Shown here: piece by piece, positions 16,398 through 25,442 of the stretch
Numbering within the stretch: position 1 is the first letter of the stretch
Layout: each line of letters opens with the position of its first letter
Source: Photobacterium rosenbergii
GTDB lineage: Bacteria > Pseudomonadota > Gammaproteobacteria > Enterobacterales > Vibrionaceae
Assembly (NCBI RefSeq): GCF_003026455.1
Contig: NZ_PYMB01000037.1
Coordinates: 1 to 34,634 of the forward strand
Reading direction: 5' to 3'
Length of the DNA: 34,634 bases
Translations under genes and position numbers: made by a program
The notes under the pieces: generated by a model
What the model was told of the DNA's origin: nothing
Database searches by the model: none
What the model saw: only the letters and a program-made list of their open reading frames with translations

Positions 16398-17912
16398 TTA
16401 CAGTAGTGCTGGAATGCCGTATTGGCCTTCAAGCATACCTACTGCCAGCATGGCAACAAAACAGATGATCAGTGCGCCAGCCGGGATGATGACTTTGTCC
16501 ATCATTGATAGCTTAGAGGCACGCTCTTTGTTACCGATCAGGCCGTTGTTATCCAGCAGCATGGTCAGTGCCCAAGCTAGAACTGGGTTAGCAACGATAG
16601 CTGCGAATACACAGATACCAGCAGCTTGTGAATCTTTGGTGTCTTTCACCATCTGCACACCCGCTTCAAGAAGCGGTAGGAATACACCTACAAGCAGTGC
16701 AATACGCATTACTGGTGGCCATACTGCTACGTCCATTGGGAAGCCAAGGATCGCTACGATGATACAGAAAGTACCTAGTAGGATCGCACCCGCTGGAATC
16801 GGACGCTTCGCAATACCGGCTGGGATAATGTAAGTACCCCAAGATGAAGTGATGTTACAACCACCTACCGCAGTACCCACCATCTGGCGCAGCGAACAAG
16901 TTGTCATAGTGTCATCAACGTCCATCAGAACGCGGTCAGTACCTTTCGGGTAGTTCAGCTCCTGGAAGATACGGTGACCCAGGAAGTCTGGCGACCACAT
17001 TGCTACTGCAAGAATCGCGAACGGTAGAGAAGCAATGAAATGCTCAATACCTGGCAGGCCAAGCATCCAACCTTGCTCTGTGCTACCCCACCAGTACACT
17101 GGGTTTAGGTTCGGCAAACCCGTTTCGGTTTCGAATACTAGGTCAAAGCCCGCACCAAGTGCAAGGGAAACCAATAAACCGGTTACTGCACAAGCAGGAA
17201 TCGCCAGCCAACGCTTGTTCACTTTGGCAAGGTAAGCATAAAGAATGATGTTTACCGCCAGTACTACCAAGCCGATGTAGCCCAAGCTACCTTTTGCTAC
17301 GTCAGCACTTTCAAGACCCACAGCCCATGACTGGATGTCACCGATCTGGCTCATTGCCCCGGTAAATCCGAGGAAGATAAGCAGACCACCGGCCACACCC
17401 TCACTGGTGAGGTTGACCAGTTTCGAGCCCCCTTTGAAGTAACTCAGCAATAGGCCGAATACACCAATCAGGATAGCCAGTGCCAATGGGTGGGCGCCTG
17501 CCAGTGCAATGGTACCGATCAACGGGATCATTGGACCGTGGTTACCCGCCAGGTTGGCGCGTGGGTTAAAGAAGCCCGAGGCAAGAATACAGAAAAGAAG
17601 TGCTGGGATGAGCATCTCTACACGGGCCACTTCGATAGCGAAGGTTTTGCCCAACTCAACGTGATCCCAAGCGGCTGTCAGGCCATCAGCCCATGACATA
17701 GCAACTGATGAGTACATCGCGATAATGGCAATTGTACCCGCTAGTGCCGGAACCAAATCTTCAAGCTCAAAACGGAAGTCACGGCCAGGAAGGTTAAGCT
17801 TCCAGCGGCGCGGCTTCATAATTTTCAGCTCATGATCAAGATAGTCTGAGCGACTAGCGAAGTCAGATGCAGGGCGGTGTAGCTCCTGATAACTTCTTTC
17901 CTGTGATGACAT
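16398..17912 (-). CDS. DUF3360-family polytopic membrane protein in the focA position
   Basis: A 504-residue membrane protein with about 50 polar N-terminal residues and 11-13 hydrophobic segments. I recognise it as the DUF3360 family, common in Vibrio and of unknown function. Its general look (FFNPRANLAGNHGPMIPLIG, GVAGGLLIFLGFTGAM) recalls anion or nucleobase transporters of the SLC26/SLC23 type, which is inference. In E. coli the slot between ycaO and pflB holds focA, the formate channel; no FocA-like gene is present here, so formate or another fermentation anion is a reasonable guess for its substrate. The ATG at 17912 follows GAGG. An FNR-like promoter lies upstream (18046-18087). Confidence 0.8.
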   Translation of the reverse strand: MSSQERSYQELHRPASDFASRSDYLDHELKIMKPRRWKLNLPGRDFRFELEDLVPALAGTIAIIAMYSSVAMSWADGLTAAWDHVELGKTFAIEVARVEMLIPALLFCILASGFFNPRANLAGNHGPMIPLIGTIALAGAHPLALAILIGVFGLLLSYFKGGSKLVNLTSEGVAGGLLIFLGFTGAMSQIGDIQSWAVGLESADVAKGSLGYIGLVVLAVNIILYAYLAKVNKRWLAIPACAVTGLLVSLALGAGFDLVFETETGLPNLNPVYWWGSTEQGWMLGLPGIEHFIASLPFAILAVAMWSPDFLGHRIFQELNYPKGTDRVLMDVDDTMTTCSLRQMVGTAVGGCNITSSWGTYIIPAGIAKRPIPAGAILLGTFCIIVAILGFPMDVAVWPPVMRIALLVGVFLPLLEAGVQMVKDTKDSQAAGICVFAAIVANPVLAWALTMLLDNNGLIGNKERASKLSMMDKVIIPAGALIICFVAMLAVGMLEGQYGIPALL

Positions 17913-18045
17913 AAGTGCCTCGTTCTACATTTAAGATAATTTTTTATTTATATGTTGGTTGAAACTTCCTCAACATATCTGCAATTCATACGAATTTAAG
18001 CCAAGCAGTTGTTAAGTGTAATTTAATTTCACCAATTTTGGCTGC

Positions 18046-18087
18046 AGTGTACCGCTTGTCCATTTTTATGGAATTGATCTCGATCAC
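18046..18087 (-). promoter_or_regulatory. Predicted class II FNR-dependent promoter of the DUF3360 gene
   Basis: TTGAT-CTCG-ATCAC at 18074-18087 matches the FNR consensus TTGAT-N4-ATCAA at 9 of 10 positions. On the minus strand a -10-like hexamer TACACT lies at 18046-18051, which predicts a start at 18039. That puts the FNR site centre at -41.5, the classic activation spacing. The DUF3360 start codon would be about 127 nt downstream. Distances were measured in the sequence; function is inference. Confidence 0.6.
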
Positions 18088-18383
18088 TCTCACTAAAATT
18101 TTGTAAGAAAAAAACCAAAAAAAATTGAGCGCAAAGTGCAATTGTTACTAATTATGAAAGAAACTTTATAACAAAAGCAAATTCGCGAAATGTGATCTCG
18201 GTCGTTTTTTGGTTTTTATATCATTGTTTTTAGTGTGGTTTTATTCTTGATGCGCAAGAAGTCTGGGTTACATGGGCGTTACCTAAAAAGTAGCAGGCAA
18301 GTCACAGCATTTGAATCGGAGCATTCAACTTTTTTTGAATGAATGGTGAGAGAAGATGAAAAGCGAGTATGTAAACAAAGTAC

Positions 18384-18417
18384 AAAATTGCCCAGATTGA
18401 AGGGGAACAACCTGGGC
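18384..18417 (-). terminator. Terminator after ycaO
   Basis: A 10-bp stem (18390-18399 with 18408-18417, GCCCAGGTTG/CAATCTGGGC on the minus strand, one G-T wobble) and an 8-nt loop, followed on the minus strand by AATTTT. It lies 17 nt past the ycaO stop. Confidence 0.75.
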
Positions 18418-18434
18418 GGTTTGTACACGTGTGG

Positions 18435-20198
18435 TTAGCAGTATTTTGCCTTCTTGGCTGCTTGCAGCTTATGGTAAGACTGCAACAGTTGTTGATGAGC
18501 AGGGAACTGGCTCATGGTCAGATTGCCAGCAGTTAGCCCATAGAACTGAACACTGCCTTCAATCGAGCCCCAGGCGGCTGCGACTGTTTCACTGCCGAAC
18601 CGGCTCTCGAAGTCAGCTTTGCAATCAGCCGGATCTTGCTCTTCTTTAATAGCTAGCTGCAGGCTGTCGATGAGGCAACGGAAGAAATTCATCCGCTCGG
18701 CAGAATACATGGAGGTGTTAAAGGCCACAGACCACTTGGCGAAGTCCAGAGCCAACTCGAGATCGCCTCCCGCCAAGGCAATCAAGCATTTTAGCTCACC
18801 GACTCGAAGGGTTTGCCATGCATCTCCCGATAGGGCCTCCAAGCCTAGCATTCTGTGAAGCAGGGCGTCGTCATCAAACTCCTCTTCGACAATATGGAAC
18901 ATTTCAGCGAATTGCTCTTCATCCCACTCAACCGCAGGAAGCGCCAGTAGTACCTCGCGCAACTCCAGTGCAACGTTGTTGTTGGCTTCAATCAGGTCGT
19001 CTACCGGCGCTACCTCAGACCAGCCCGGCACGATGATACGGCAGCAATCGACCCTAAGGTGATCATAGTCAGCGATGTAGACATCGGCACCCTCGGCGTG
19101 TAACAGGCCCATCAAATGATTGAACTGCTCTTCAGAATTGCCGCCAAAGCTCCAATCTGCTAATTCAGTGGCAGATTCGGTCTCCAGTTGGGCTGAAGCG
19201 ATGAGGCCGGTTGATTCAGCCAGAAGGCTTTCAGGTGTGAAGTGCTCATTGCCCGCTTCGCCAACCGTTGATGGATCCATTAGCGCTTTGAGCTCATCAA
19301 CATTGTGGTCCTGAACCAGTTCAGTGACAGCGCGCTCAAGGGCAAGCTCAATACTTGTGTGGGCCGCAAAAGAGGCCAAACGGATATTGCTGTCTTGGTG
19401 GCTCAAGGCTACACAGACCACAGGGTATTGACCGCCAAGGGAAGCGTCGTAACCTTGAACATCAAAGCCATGGGCTTCAAGGGCGTCGATTGACTCTTTA
19501 ATCGAGGTAAAGCGGCTCAGTACCGACTCAGGAATGGCTGGCAAACGGGTCTGTTTGGCCAAGATGCGGTTTTTGATATGGCGCTCGATGATTTCACAAA
19601 GGGCGTGGTTGCGGGCTTCCGCTTTAGAATTACCGGCCGCAATTCCGTTGGAGGTATACAGGTTGCCAATGATGTTGACCGGCATATTGATGATTTCGCT
19701 GTCATTCTGGCGCTCGAACGGCAGGGTACAGATCCCGCGTGCCATATTGCTAGATTGTAGGTCGATCAGATCTGTGCCCAATAACTCAAGAGTTGGGTCA
19801 TAGAATTGCGTTAGGCGTTCATCCAAGATGCCTTCAGGTGGCAGGTTTTCCTCAAGATCGATTGGGAACCATTTTTCATTGGGGTAATGAACAAACTCAC
19901 CGGTGGCAATGGCTTCGCCGAGGTAGCGGTTGGCATAGAAATCATTGGTTGCCAAGCGTTCGATAAGCTTACCCAGTGCTGACGCCAACGCGGCGTCTTG
20001 CGATGTTCCCTTACCCATTGTGACGTTCATTGGCGCATCGGCATCTTGGATCTGCACAGACCAGACATTGGGGATCGGGTTGTGCCAAGCGGCGTTGTCA
20101 ATGTTGGCAAGGTTGAAGTCATGGGCTGTTAATTGGGCTTGGAAACGCTCGATGGTGTCTTGCAGCGCGGCGTCTTTACCAGGGAATAAGGTTTTCAT
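18435..20198 (-). CDS. ycaO: YcaO-domain protein (ribosomal protein S12 methylthiolation accessory factor)
   Basis: A 587-residue protein matching E. coli YcaO (586) along its length: N-terminal FPGKDAALQDTI, FVHYPNEKWFP, then the ATP-binding YcaO domain (SLGGQYPVVCVAL, ALERAVTELVQ, VYIADYDHL, CCRIIVPGWSEV), and a C-terminal helical TPR-like part ending near AHQQLLQSYHKLQ. YcaO enzymes use ATP to activate amide backbones; the E. coli protein is implicated in RimO-dependent beta-methylthiolation of S12. I start it at 20198 (MKTLFPGKD), which matches the E. coli N-terminus; an in-frame ATG five codons earlier at 20213 is possible. Placement next to the pfl genes is the same as in E. coli. Confidence 0.92.
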   Translation of the reverse strand: MKTLFPGKDAALQDTIERFQAQLTAHDFNLANIDNAAWHNPIPNVWSVQIQDADAPMNVTMGKGTSQDAALASALGKLIERLATNDFYANRYLGEAIATGEFVHYPNEKWFPIDLEENLPPEGILDERLTQFYDPTLELLGTDLIDLQSSNMARGICTLPFERQNDSEIINMPVNIIGNLYTSNGIAAGNSKAEARNHALCEIIERHIKNRILAKQTRLPAIPESVLSRFTSIKESIDALEAHGFDVQGYDASLGGQYPVVCVALSHQDSNIRLASFAAHTSIELALERAVTELVQDHNVDELKALMDPSTVGEAGNEHFTPESLLAESTGLIASAQLETESATELADWSFGGNSEEQFNHLMGLLHAEGADVYIADYDHLRVDCCRIIVPGWSEVAPVDDLIEANNNVALELREVLLALPAVEWDEEQFAEMFHIVEEEFDDDALLHRMLGLEALSGDAWQTLRVGELKCLIALAGGDLELALDFAKWSVAFNTSMYSAERMNFFRCLIDSLQLAIKEEQDPADCKADFESRFGSETVAAAWGSIEGSVQFYGLTAGNLTMSQFPAHQQLLQSYHKLQAAKKAKYC

Positions 20199-20350
20199 TA
20201 TCGATCTCGTCATATGACAGGAGGGTGAATGGCGCGAAGTATAACCAATTATAACCTCGATGCCTAAATGTGACAGATATCAATAATGTCCCTCAGCTTG
20301 GAAACATTTTGTCGAGATTTTGACCGCAGTCCCACCTTGTGAGGACGAGC

Positions 20351-20366
20351 AGTGAAAGTAATCACA
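20351..20366. promoter_or_regulatory. Candidate CRP-cAMP site upstream of the M20 peptidase operon
   Basis: AGTGA-AAGTAA-TCACA matches the CRP core TGTGA-N6-TCACA at 9 of 10 positions and is followed by TTT as in the long consensus. The centre is 41.5 bp from a start at about 20400 predicted by the -10-like CAGAAT (20388-20393), so a class II arrangement is possible. It lies about 150 bp before the peptidase start, in a 298-bp gap that contains no other visible feature. Confidence 0.5.
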
Positions 20367-20511
20367 TTTATTCCCTACGGCTTGTAGCAGAATGGATTGG
20401 TCAGATGAGCTCCAACCAATTAATAATTCTGATTTAAAATATAAATTCACTACTTTTGTCGGTGTGTGTTCGTGTGTGTAGGCAAAAGTAGATGAAGCAA
20501 AGAGGGATACG

Positions 20512-21867
20512 ATGAAAGCAACAATAGCATCAAATATCGACGCGCTGCGTGATGACTATATTGCCGCAGTGAAGCGTTTGGTGGCGATTCCCAGTGTCTA
20601 CCAGCAAGATGACAGCGGTAAGCCTTTTGGCAAGCCGATTGATGACTGCCTGGATGAAACAATGCGGTTATGCCACGACTTGGGGTTTGCCATCTATAAG
20701 GATCACAAAGGTTATTACGGTTATGCCGAAATCGGTGATGGCGAGCAAATGATAGGGGTGTTGGGCCATTTGGATGTGGTGCCAACCGGAGAGTTGTCGG
20801 CATGGCATTCCGATCCGTTTAGCCCTGAAATCCGCGACGGTCGATTATATGGTCGCGGAACGCAAGATGACAAAGGGCCAACCTTAGCCGCGATTTATGC
20901 GGTCAAGGCACTGCTAGATAGTGGTGTGGTGCTCAATAAACGCATCCGCTTTATTTTCGGCACCGATGAAGAAACCCTGTGGCGCTGTATTGACCGCTAC
21001 TTGGAAAAAGAAGAAGTCCCAAGCTGCGGCTTTACGCCAGACTCTGTCTTCCCATTGATCCACGCTGAGAAAATGCTGATCCAATCCTGGCTTCATGGCC
21101 CGGGCGATGGCTTGTTGGCGCTAGATTGTGGCGGTGCGCTCAATGCCGTACCAGAAGTGGCGAAGTACGAAGGTCCATTATGGGAAGAGTTGGCAGCCAA
21201 ACTGGATGAATTAGGTTACGACTTCACCGCCGAAGATGCCGAGGTTACGGTGTTCGGCAAGGCTGCACACTCGGCAGCCAGTGATATCAAAGGGGTCAAT
21301 GCGATTGCCCGTTTATGCCTGGCACTAAGTGGTATCGGTGTGACCCATCCTGCGATCAAGTTTGTCGCTGAGCAAGTGGGCGAAGATGCCAACGCAAAAG
21401 AGATCTTCGGCCCGGTTGAAGATGTCAGTGGCCGGTTGACCTTTAACGTTGCCCAGCTTGAGGTTAGCGAACAGGTGAGCAAACTCGGGATAGATATCCG
21501 GGTACCGGTAACCTTCGAAAAAGCGGACTTTGATAACGATATTCAGGCTGTCGCGGAGCAGTACGGTTTACGCTACGAGGAATTTGATGTGCTACCTTCC
21601 TTGTATATGCCTGCAGAAAGCCCGGTGATCCAAACCCTGATGAGTGCCTATCAAGAAATCAGCGGGGATATGGTCAGCGAGCCTATGACATCCGGTGGGG
21701 CAACCTATGCCCGTGCGATACCGAACTGTGTGGCTTATGGGGCAATTTTCCCTGGCCGCGACAAAGTCGAGCACATGCCGAATGAATATTTGATTATTGA
21801 TGACATGCTCAAAGCAATGAATGTGTATGCCAACGCGATTTATCAGCTGCAGGGAGTAGAGCTATGA
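20512..21867 (+). CDS. M20 family dinuclear-zinc dipeptidase (PepV/Sapep-like)
   Basis: A 451-residue metallopeptidase. Residues expected from PepV are all present at matching places: H86 and D88 (LGHLDVVP), the metal-bridging Asp at 119/120 (GRGTQDDKGP), catalytic E153 and metal ligand E154 (GTDEET), D177 (FTPDSVFP) and the final ligand H421 (KVEHMPNEY). The lid domain is at about 195-385. It should split dipeptides and some tripeptides in the cytoplasm. The start ATG at 20512 gives the usual N-terminus. Its stop overlaps the start of the transporter gene (ATGA), so the two are made together, which suggests that the transporter handles peptides or the released amino acids. Confidence 0.92.
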   Translation: MKATIASNIDALRDDYIAAVKRLVAIPSVYQQDDSGKPFGKPIDDCLDETMRLCHDLGFAIYKDHKGYYGYAEIGDGEQMIGVLGHLDVVPTGELSAWHSDPFSPEIRDGRLYGRGTQDDKGPTLAAIYAVKALLDSGVVLNKRIRFIFGTDEETLWRCIDRYLEKEEVPSCGFTPDSVFPLIHAEKMLIQSWLHGPGDGLLALDCGGALNAVPEVAKYEGPLWEELAAKLDELGYDFTAEDAEVTVFGKAAHSAASDIKGVNAIARLCLALSGIGVTHPAIKFVAEQVGEDANAKEIFGPVEDVSGRLTFNVAQLEVSEQVSKLGIDIRVPVTFEKADFDNDIQAVAEQYGLRYEEFDVLPSLYMPAESPVIQTLMSAYQEISGDMVSEPMTSGGATYARAIPNCVAYGAIFPGRDKVEHMPNEYLIIDDMLKAMNVYANAIYQLQGVEL

Positions 21868-23345
21868 CCACGACTACAGAGGCTGGCAAAATGAAACGAT
21901 CTTTCAAAATGCCGACTGTTTATACCATTCTTTTTTCCATTATTGCCCTTGTTGCTTTGCTGACTTGGGTTATGCCGGCGGGTAAGTATGACTACCTGGT
22001 TAACGGCACCGATGTGGTGATTCCTGCTGCTGAAGTATTGGATTACGACGGCGGTGAGCGGTTACTTCCTATCCCGGGGACCTATCAGGAGTTGGAGTCT
22101 TCACCTCAGGGTGTGATTGATGTGCTGATGGCACCGATCAAGGGCTTCCACAAAGCCGTTGATGTGGCCTTGTTCGTACTGGTTATTGGTGGTTTCCTTG
22201 CCGTGACCATGCGTACCGGTGCTATGGACTCCGGTGTGGCGGCGATTGTACGTAAGTTCCGTGGCCGTGAGCAAATGATGATCCCGGTATTGATCACCTT
22301 GTTTGCGCTGGGTGGTTCTACTTACGGGATGGCCGAAGAAACAGTTGCCTTCTGGGCAGTGATACTGCCGGTGATGGCGGTCGCTGGCTATGACCGTATG
22401 GTGGCTGCGGGGATCATCTTGTTGGGTTCTGGTGTCGGGGTGCTGGCTTCAACCGTTAACCCATTTGCGACCGGTATTGCTTCTGGTTTTGCGGGCTTGC
22501 CAATTGGTGATGGTATCGTGCTCCGTGTGGTCCAATTGGCTATCTTGATTGTGTTGGCTTCATGGTATGTCATGCGCTACGCATCGAAAGTCAAAGCAGA
22601 CAAAGCGAATTCAGTGTTGGCGGATATCGAGTTTGATGATGAATTTTCTCATGTCAGCGAAGATACCGGTGAGTTCACCACTAAGCAGAAATGGACCATG
22701 GGGATCTTCTTCGGTGCATTCCTAGTGATGATTTACGGTGTTATTCCATGGGAAGACATGGGTATTACCGCGATCCCGACCTTATGGTGGTGGTTCGATG
22801 AGCTATCAACCCTATTCCTAGCATCGGCTATTCTGATTGCTGTGATTAACCGTATGCACGAAGGCGAGTTCATCAAAACCTTTATCGAAGGTGCCAAGGA
22901 CCTGATTGGTGTTGCATTGGTTGTGGCTGTTGCGCGTGGTATCTATGTTGTCATGGATAACGGTGTGATCATCGATACTATCCTGAATTGGGCTGAAGGT
23001 GTGGTTACTGGCCTATCATCCGGTGTGTTCGTTGTGGTGACTTACTTAGTACATATCGTGTTGAGTTTCTTCATTCCATCGACTTCTGGTTTGGCAACGG
23101 TTTCTATGCCGCTGATGGCTCCGCTGGCGGACTTCTCGGGCATTGGCCGTGATTTGATCATCACTGCTTACCAATCAGCAAGTGGTTGGATCAACATCTT
23201 TGCCCCAACGGCAGGTCACTTGGTTGCTGGTTTGGCCTTGGCGAAAATCCCTTACGAGCGCTTCTTGAAGTGGGTAATGCCGTTTGTGGTCATGGTACTG
23301 GTGGTAACCGTGGTACTGCTGTTTGCTGGTGCTGCTATGGCTTAA
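21864..23345 (+). CDS. yfcC: YfcC-family membrane transporter
   Basis: A 493-residue protein with about 12 membrane segments. It carries family-typical stretches: WVMPAGKYDY near the first helix, a predicted exposed loop at about 40-75, GGFLAVTMRTGAMDSGV, LGGSTYGMAEETVAFW, GVLASTVNPFATGIASGFAG and FFIPSTSGLATVSMPLMAPL. These place it in the YfcC/DcuC-like group of the ion transporter superfamily, often annotated as a basic amino acid or C4-dicarboxylate carrier; the true substrate is not settled. Coupling to the dipeptidase gene by an ATGA overlap argues for peptides or amino acids. The operon ends at the terminator 23378-23408. Confidence 0.85.
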   Translation: MTTTTEAGKMKRSFKMPTVYTILFSIIALVALLTWVMPAGKYDYLVNGTDVVIPAAEVLDYDGGERLLPIPGTYQELESSPQGVIDVLMAPIKGFHKAVDVALFVLVIGGFLAVTMRTGAMDSGVAAIVRKFRGREQMMIPVLITLFALGGSTYGMAEETVAFWAVILPVMAVAGYDRMVAAGIILLGSGVGVLASTVNPFATGIASGFAGLPIGDGIVLRVVQLAILIVLASWYVMRYASKVKADKANSVLADIEFDDEFSHVSEDTGEFTTKQKWTMGIFFGAFLVMIYGVIPWEDMGITAIPTLWWWFDELSTLFLASAILIAVINRMHEGEFIKTFIEGAKDLIGVALVVAVARGIYVVMDNGVIIDTILNWAEGVVTGLSSGVFVVVTYLVHIVLSFFIPSTSGLATVSMPLMAPLADFSGIGRDLIITAYQSASGWINIFAPTAGHLVAGLALAKIPYERFLKWVMPFVVMVLVVTVVLLFAGAAMA

Positions 23346-23377
23346 TCGGCCTAGTTGTTATAAGCGGTTCTATCATC

Positions 23378-23408
23378 AAAAAGGCGAGCCTGATGGCTCG
23401 CTTTTTTT
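23378..23408. terminator. Bidirectional terminator between yfcC and the solute-binding protein gene
   Basis: GCGAGCC (23384-23390), loop TGAT, GGCTCGC (23395-23401). On the plus strand it is followed by seven T residues (23402-23408); on the minus strand, after one more base, by five T residues (A run 23378-23382). It therefore serves both convergent genes. Confidence 0.88.
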
Positions 23409-23425
23409 ATTGGGTTGGTAACCCC

Positions 23426-25156
23426 TTACTCAGTTTGAGCTGCCTGCTCTTTAGGCCGCAGGCTCAGGACATGTAACAGGCGCTCGGGTGCCTGGGGCCA
23501 AATTAATGGGCTGGCGACGGGGTTGTCCTTGTTAAACCAGCCTTCGAAGCGGTTGGTGTTGTACTGGTAGAATTCCACTGTGTTATAGAGTGGGACAGTG
23601 ACCTGCTGGTTAGCAATGATCTGGTTGAGATCCCGGATGATTTGGTGGCGCTGTTGGTTGGTTTCGGCAATCGGGAATTGTGTCAGCAACCTATCGACTT
23701 GTGGGTTTTGGTAATAATGCATTGCATAGCGTGGGTAGTGGGGCGCCTGATAGGTGCTATTGAAAGCCATATCAAAATATTTAAACGGAGTTGGGCCTTG
23801 CGGATAGTTAGTAATAGCCAACTGGTAATCCGCATGGGCAAGTTGATCGTTGAACTGCTGGAAGTCAGCTTGGATCGGTGTGGCTTTGATACCGACCCGG
23901 ATCAGCATTTCACTGATTAGCTGCGCAGTCGTATTGAAATCAGACCAACCGTTGGGCGTGAGAATAGTCAACGCCAGCGGTTTTCCCCCCGGCAACTCGC
24001 GCCATCCGTCCCCATTGCTGTCGACAACATCGATACTGTCGAGCAAGTCCTTCGCCAGCATCGGGTTGTAGGTCATAAAGGGGAGGTATTTCTCGGTGAT
24101 GATCGGGTCGGCCCATGAACGGAAGCGTTCGCTCATTCCTGATGCATAGCGCGAAGGCTCACCTTGGCCAAAAGCGGCAATATCAATCAACAATTGGCGT
24201 TGCAGGGTCATTGAAACGGCTCGGCGGAATTCGACCTTGCTGAACAGCTCACGGGTAGCGGGATCGGCGGTTTTAAAGTTGAACATCAGGCTGACGTTGC
24301 TGGCTGGTGGCAGCCAGTACTTGAAGTCGGGTGAGTACGAGGCGTAGTGGCGTTCGATATCGGGAATAAAACTGCCGGTCCAGTCAAACTCACCTTTGGA
24401 TATACGCGAAATAAAATCGTCGTTGGTGGTGACTTTGGGATAGCGCAGGCAATCGATGTGCAATTTCTCTGCCTGCCAATACGCAGGATTAGCACATTGC
24501 AGGTAGCCGTTTTCGTCCAGCTCTTTGATTTCGGTAAACGGCCCGGTGCCAATAGGCGTTGGATTGGTAAAATGCGCGTAATTATCAATCGCCTGCCATT
24601 GGTGCTTGGGCACGATTGGGAGCAATACCAGCGTGTAGGCAACCAAGGCGTTGGGCTTCTTTAACCTGAAGTAGACCTCGTTTTTGTTGCGCTTTTCTAT
24701 CGACTCTACCCATTGTCCAATGCCATGTGAGTCAAGTTCTGGATATTTAAGCGCGATGGAGAAAGAGAAAATCACGTCATCGGCGCTGAATGGATTTCCA
24801 TCAGACCAGCGCACCCCGTCCCGAAGCGAAAAACTGATCCCCATTAAATCCTTATCGAGTTGGTAGTGAGTCGCTAGGCGGTATTCTGGCTTGTTATTTT
24901 GCAGCGTATTGAAAATCACCAGGGGCTCAAACATAAACTCATGCGTTGTAGGCATGCTACCTTTTGAAAAGGGGTTAAAGTTGGCGGTTACCGCATCTTT
25001 ATACTCCGGCACAACGGTAAGAATTGTTACAGATTGTGGCTGGGCGGAAAATGCATAGCTAAACGGATAAAATGTGCTAAAAACAAGCATTAACACCTTG
25101 ATTGCGTGCTGCTTTGATGACGTTGAATTTATTGTAATTATTGATTTAACAGACAT
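23426..25156 (-). CDS. Periplasmic solute-binding protein, family 5 (peptide/oligosaccharide type)
   Basis: A 576-residue SBP_bac_5 protein. Its N-terminal hydrophobic segment (about 20-37, ending near AFSA) is a probable signal peptide. The fold markers are FNPFSKG and FEPLVIFN near the N-terminus, FSLRDGVRWSDGNPFSADDV around 110-130, PIGTGPF near 200 and a C-terminal QQVTVPLYNT region. Family members bind di/oligopeptides, nickel, or, in Vibrio and Thermotoga relatives, cello- or chito-oligosaccharides; FNPF...FEPLVIFN looks somewhat like the oligosaccharide group, but this is weak. No matching ABC permease lies beside it. It is divergent from the basic-amino-acid ABC operon. GGAT precedes the ATG at 25156; the later Met at residue 23 is less likely. 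Confidence 0.85.
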   Translation of the reverse strand: MSVKSIITINSTSSKQHAIKVLMLVFSTFYPFSYAFSAQPQSVTILTVVPEYKDAVTANFNPFSKGSMPTTHEFMFEPLVIFNTLQNNKPEYRLATHYQLDKDLMGISFSLRDGVRWSDGNPFSADDVIFSFSIALKYPELDSHGIGQWVESIEKRNKNEVYFRLKKPNALVAYTLVLLPIVPKHQWQAIDNYAHFTNPTPIGTGPFTEIKELDENGYLQCANPAYWQAEKLHIDCLRYPKVTTNDDFISRISKGEFDWTGSFIPDIERHYASYSPDFKYWLPPASNVSLMFNFKTADPATRELFSKVEFRRAVSMTLQRQLLIDIAAFGQGEPSRYASGMSERFRSWADPIITEKYLPFMTYNPMLAKDLLDSIDVVDSNGDGWRELPGGKPLALTILTPNGWSDFNTTAQLISEMLIRVGIKATPIQADFQQFNDQLAHADYQLAITNYPQGPTPFKYFDMAFNSTYQAPHYPRYAMHYYQNPQVDRLLTQFPIAETNQQRHQIIRDLNQIIANQQVTVPLYNTVEFYQYNTNRFEGWFNKDNPVASPLIWPQAPERLLHVLSLRPKEQAAQTE

Positions 25157-25442
25157 ATTTCATCCGGCTATGTGTTTTTCCAATTAAATTACCCCAAGCA
25201 GGTAAATAGTTCAATGTAGGTGAAAAGTCGCCATATTGACGCTTTATTCTAAAAACTTGACTGGTTATTCTTGCTTTGTGCTAGTTAATGAAATGTTGCC
25301 AAATTTTATTTCTAGTGATACCGTCGATAAAAGTGTTCGCAAAACAGGCAATCTTTTGCTCATTTGGGCACGTTGAATCCCACCATTGAAATATGCGGTG
25401 AAGGGATATTGGTAATTCACGGAGTAACAGGAGTTGGCGCAC

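Larger units (their letters stand above)
17913..18434. other. 522-bp intergenic region upstream of the DUF3360 gene
   Basis: It contains the ycaO terminator (18384-18417) and a probable FNR-dependent promoter for the DUF3360/pflB direction (18046-18087). A perfect CRP-like half site, AAATGTGATCT at 18188-18198, is present without a matching second half. No gene is seen. Confidence 0.6.

Noticed and set aside
18188..18208. CRP-like sequence AAATGTGATCT upstream of the DUF3360 gene
   Set aside because: The left half is perfect, but the right half (CGGTCGTTTT) lacks the TCACA element, so it is not called as a site.
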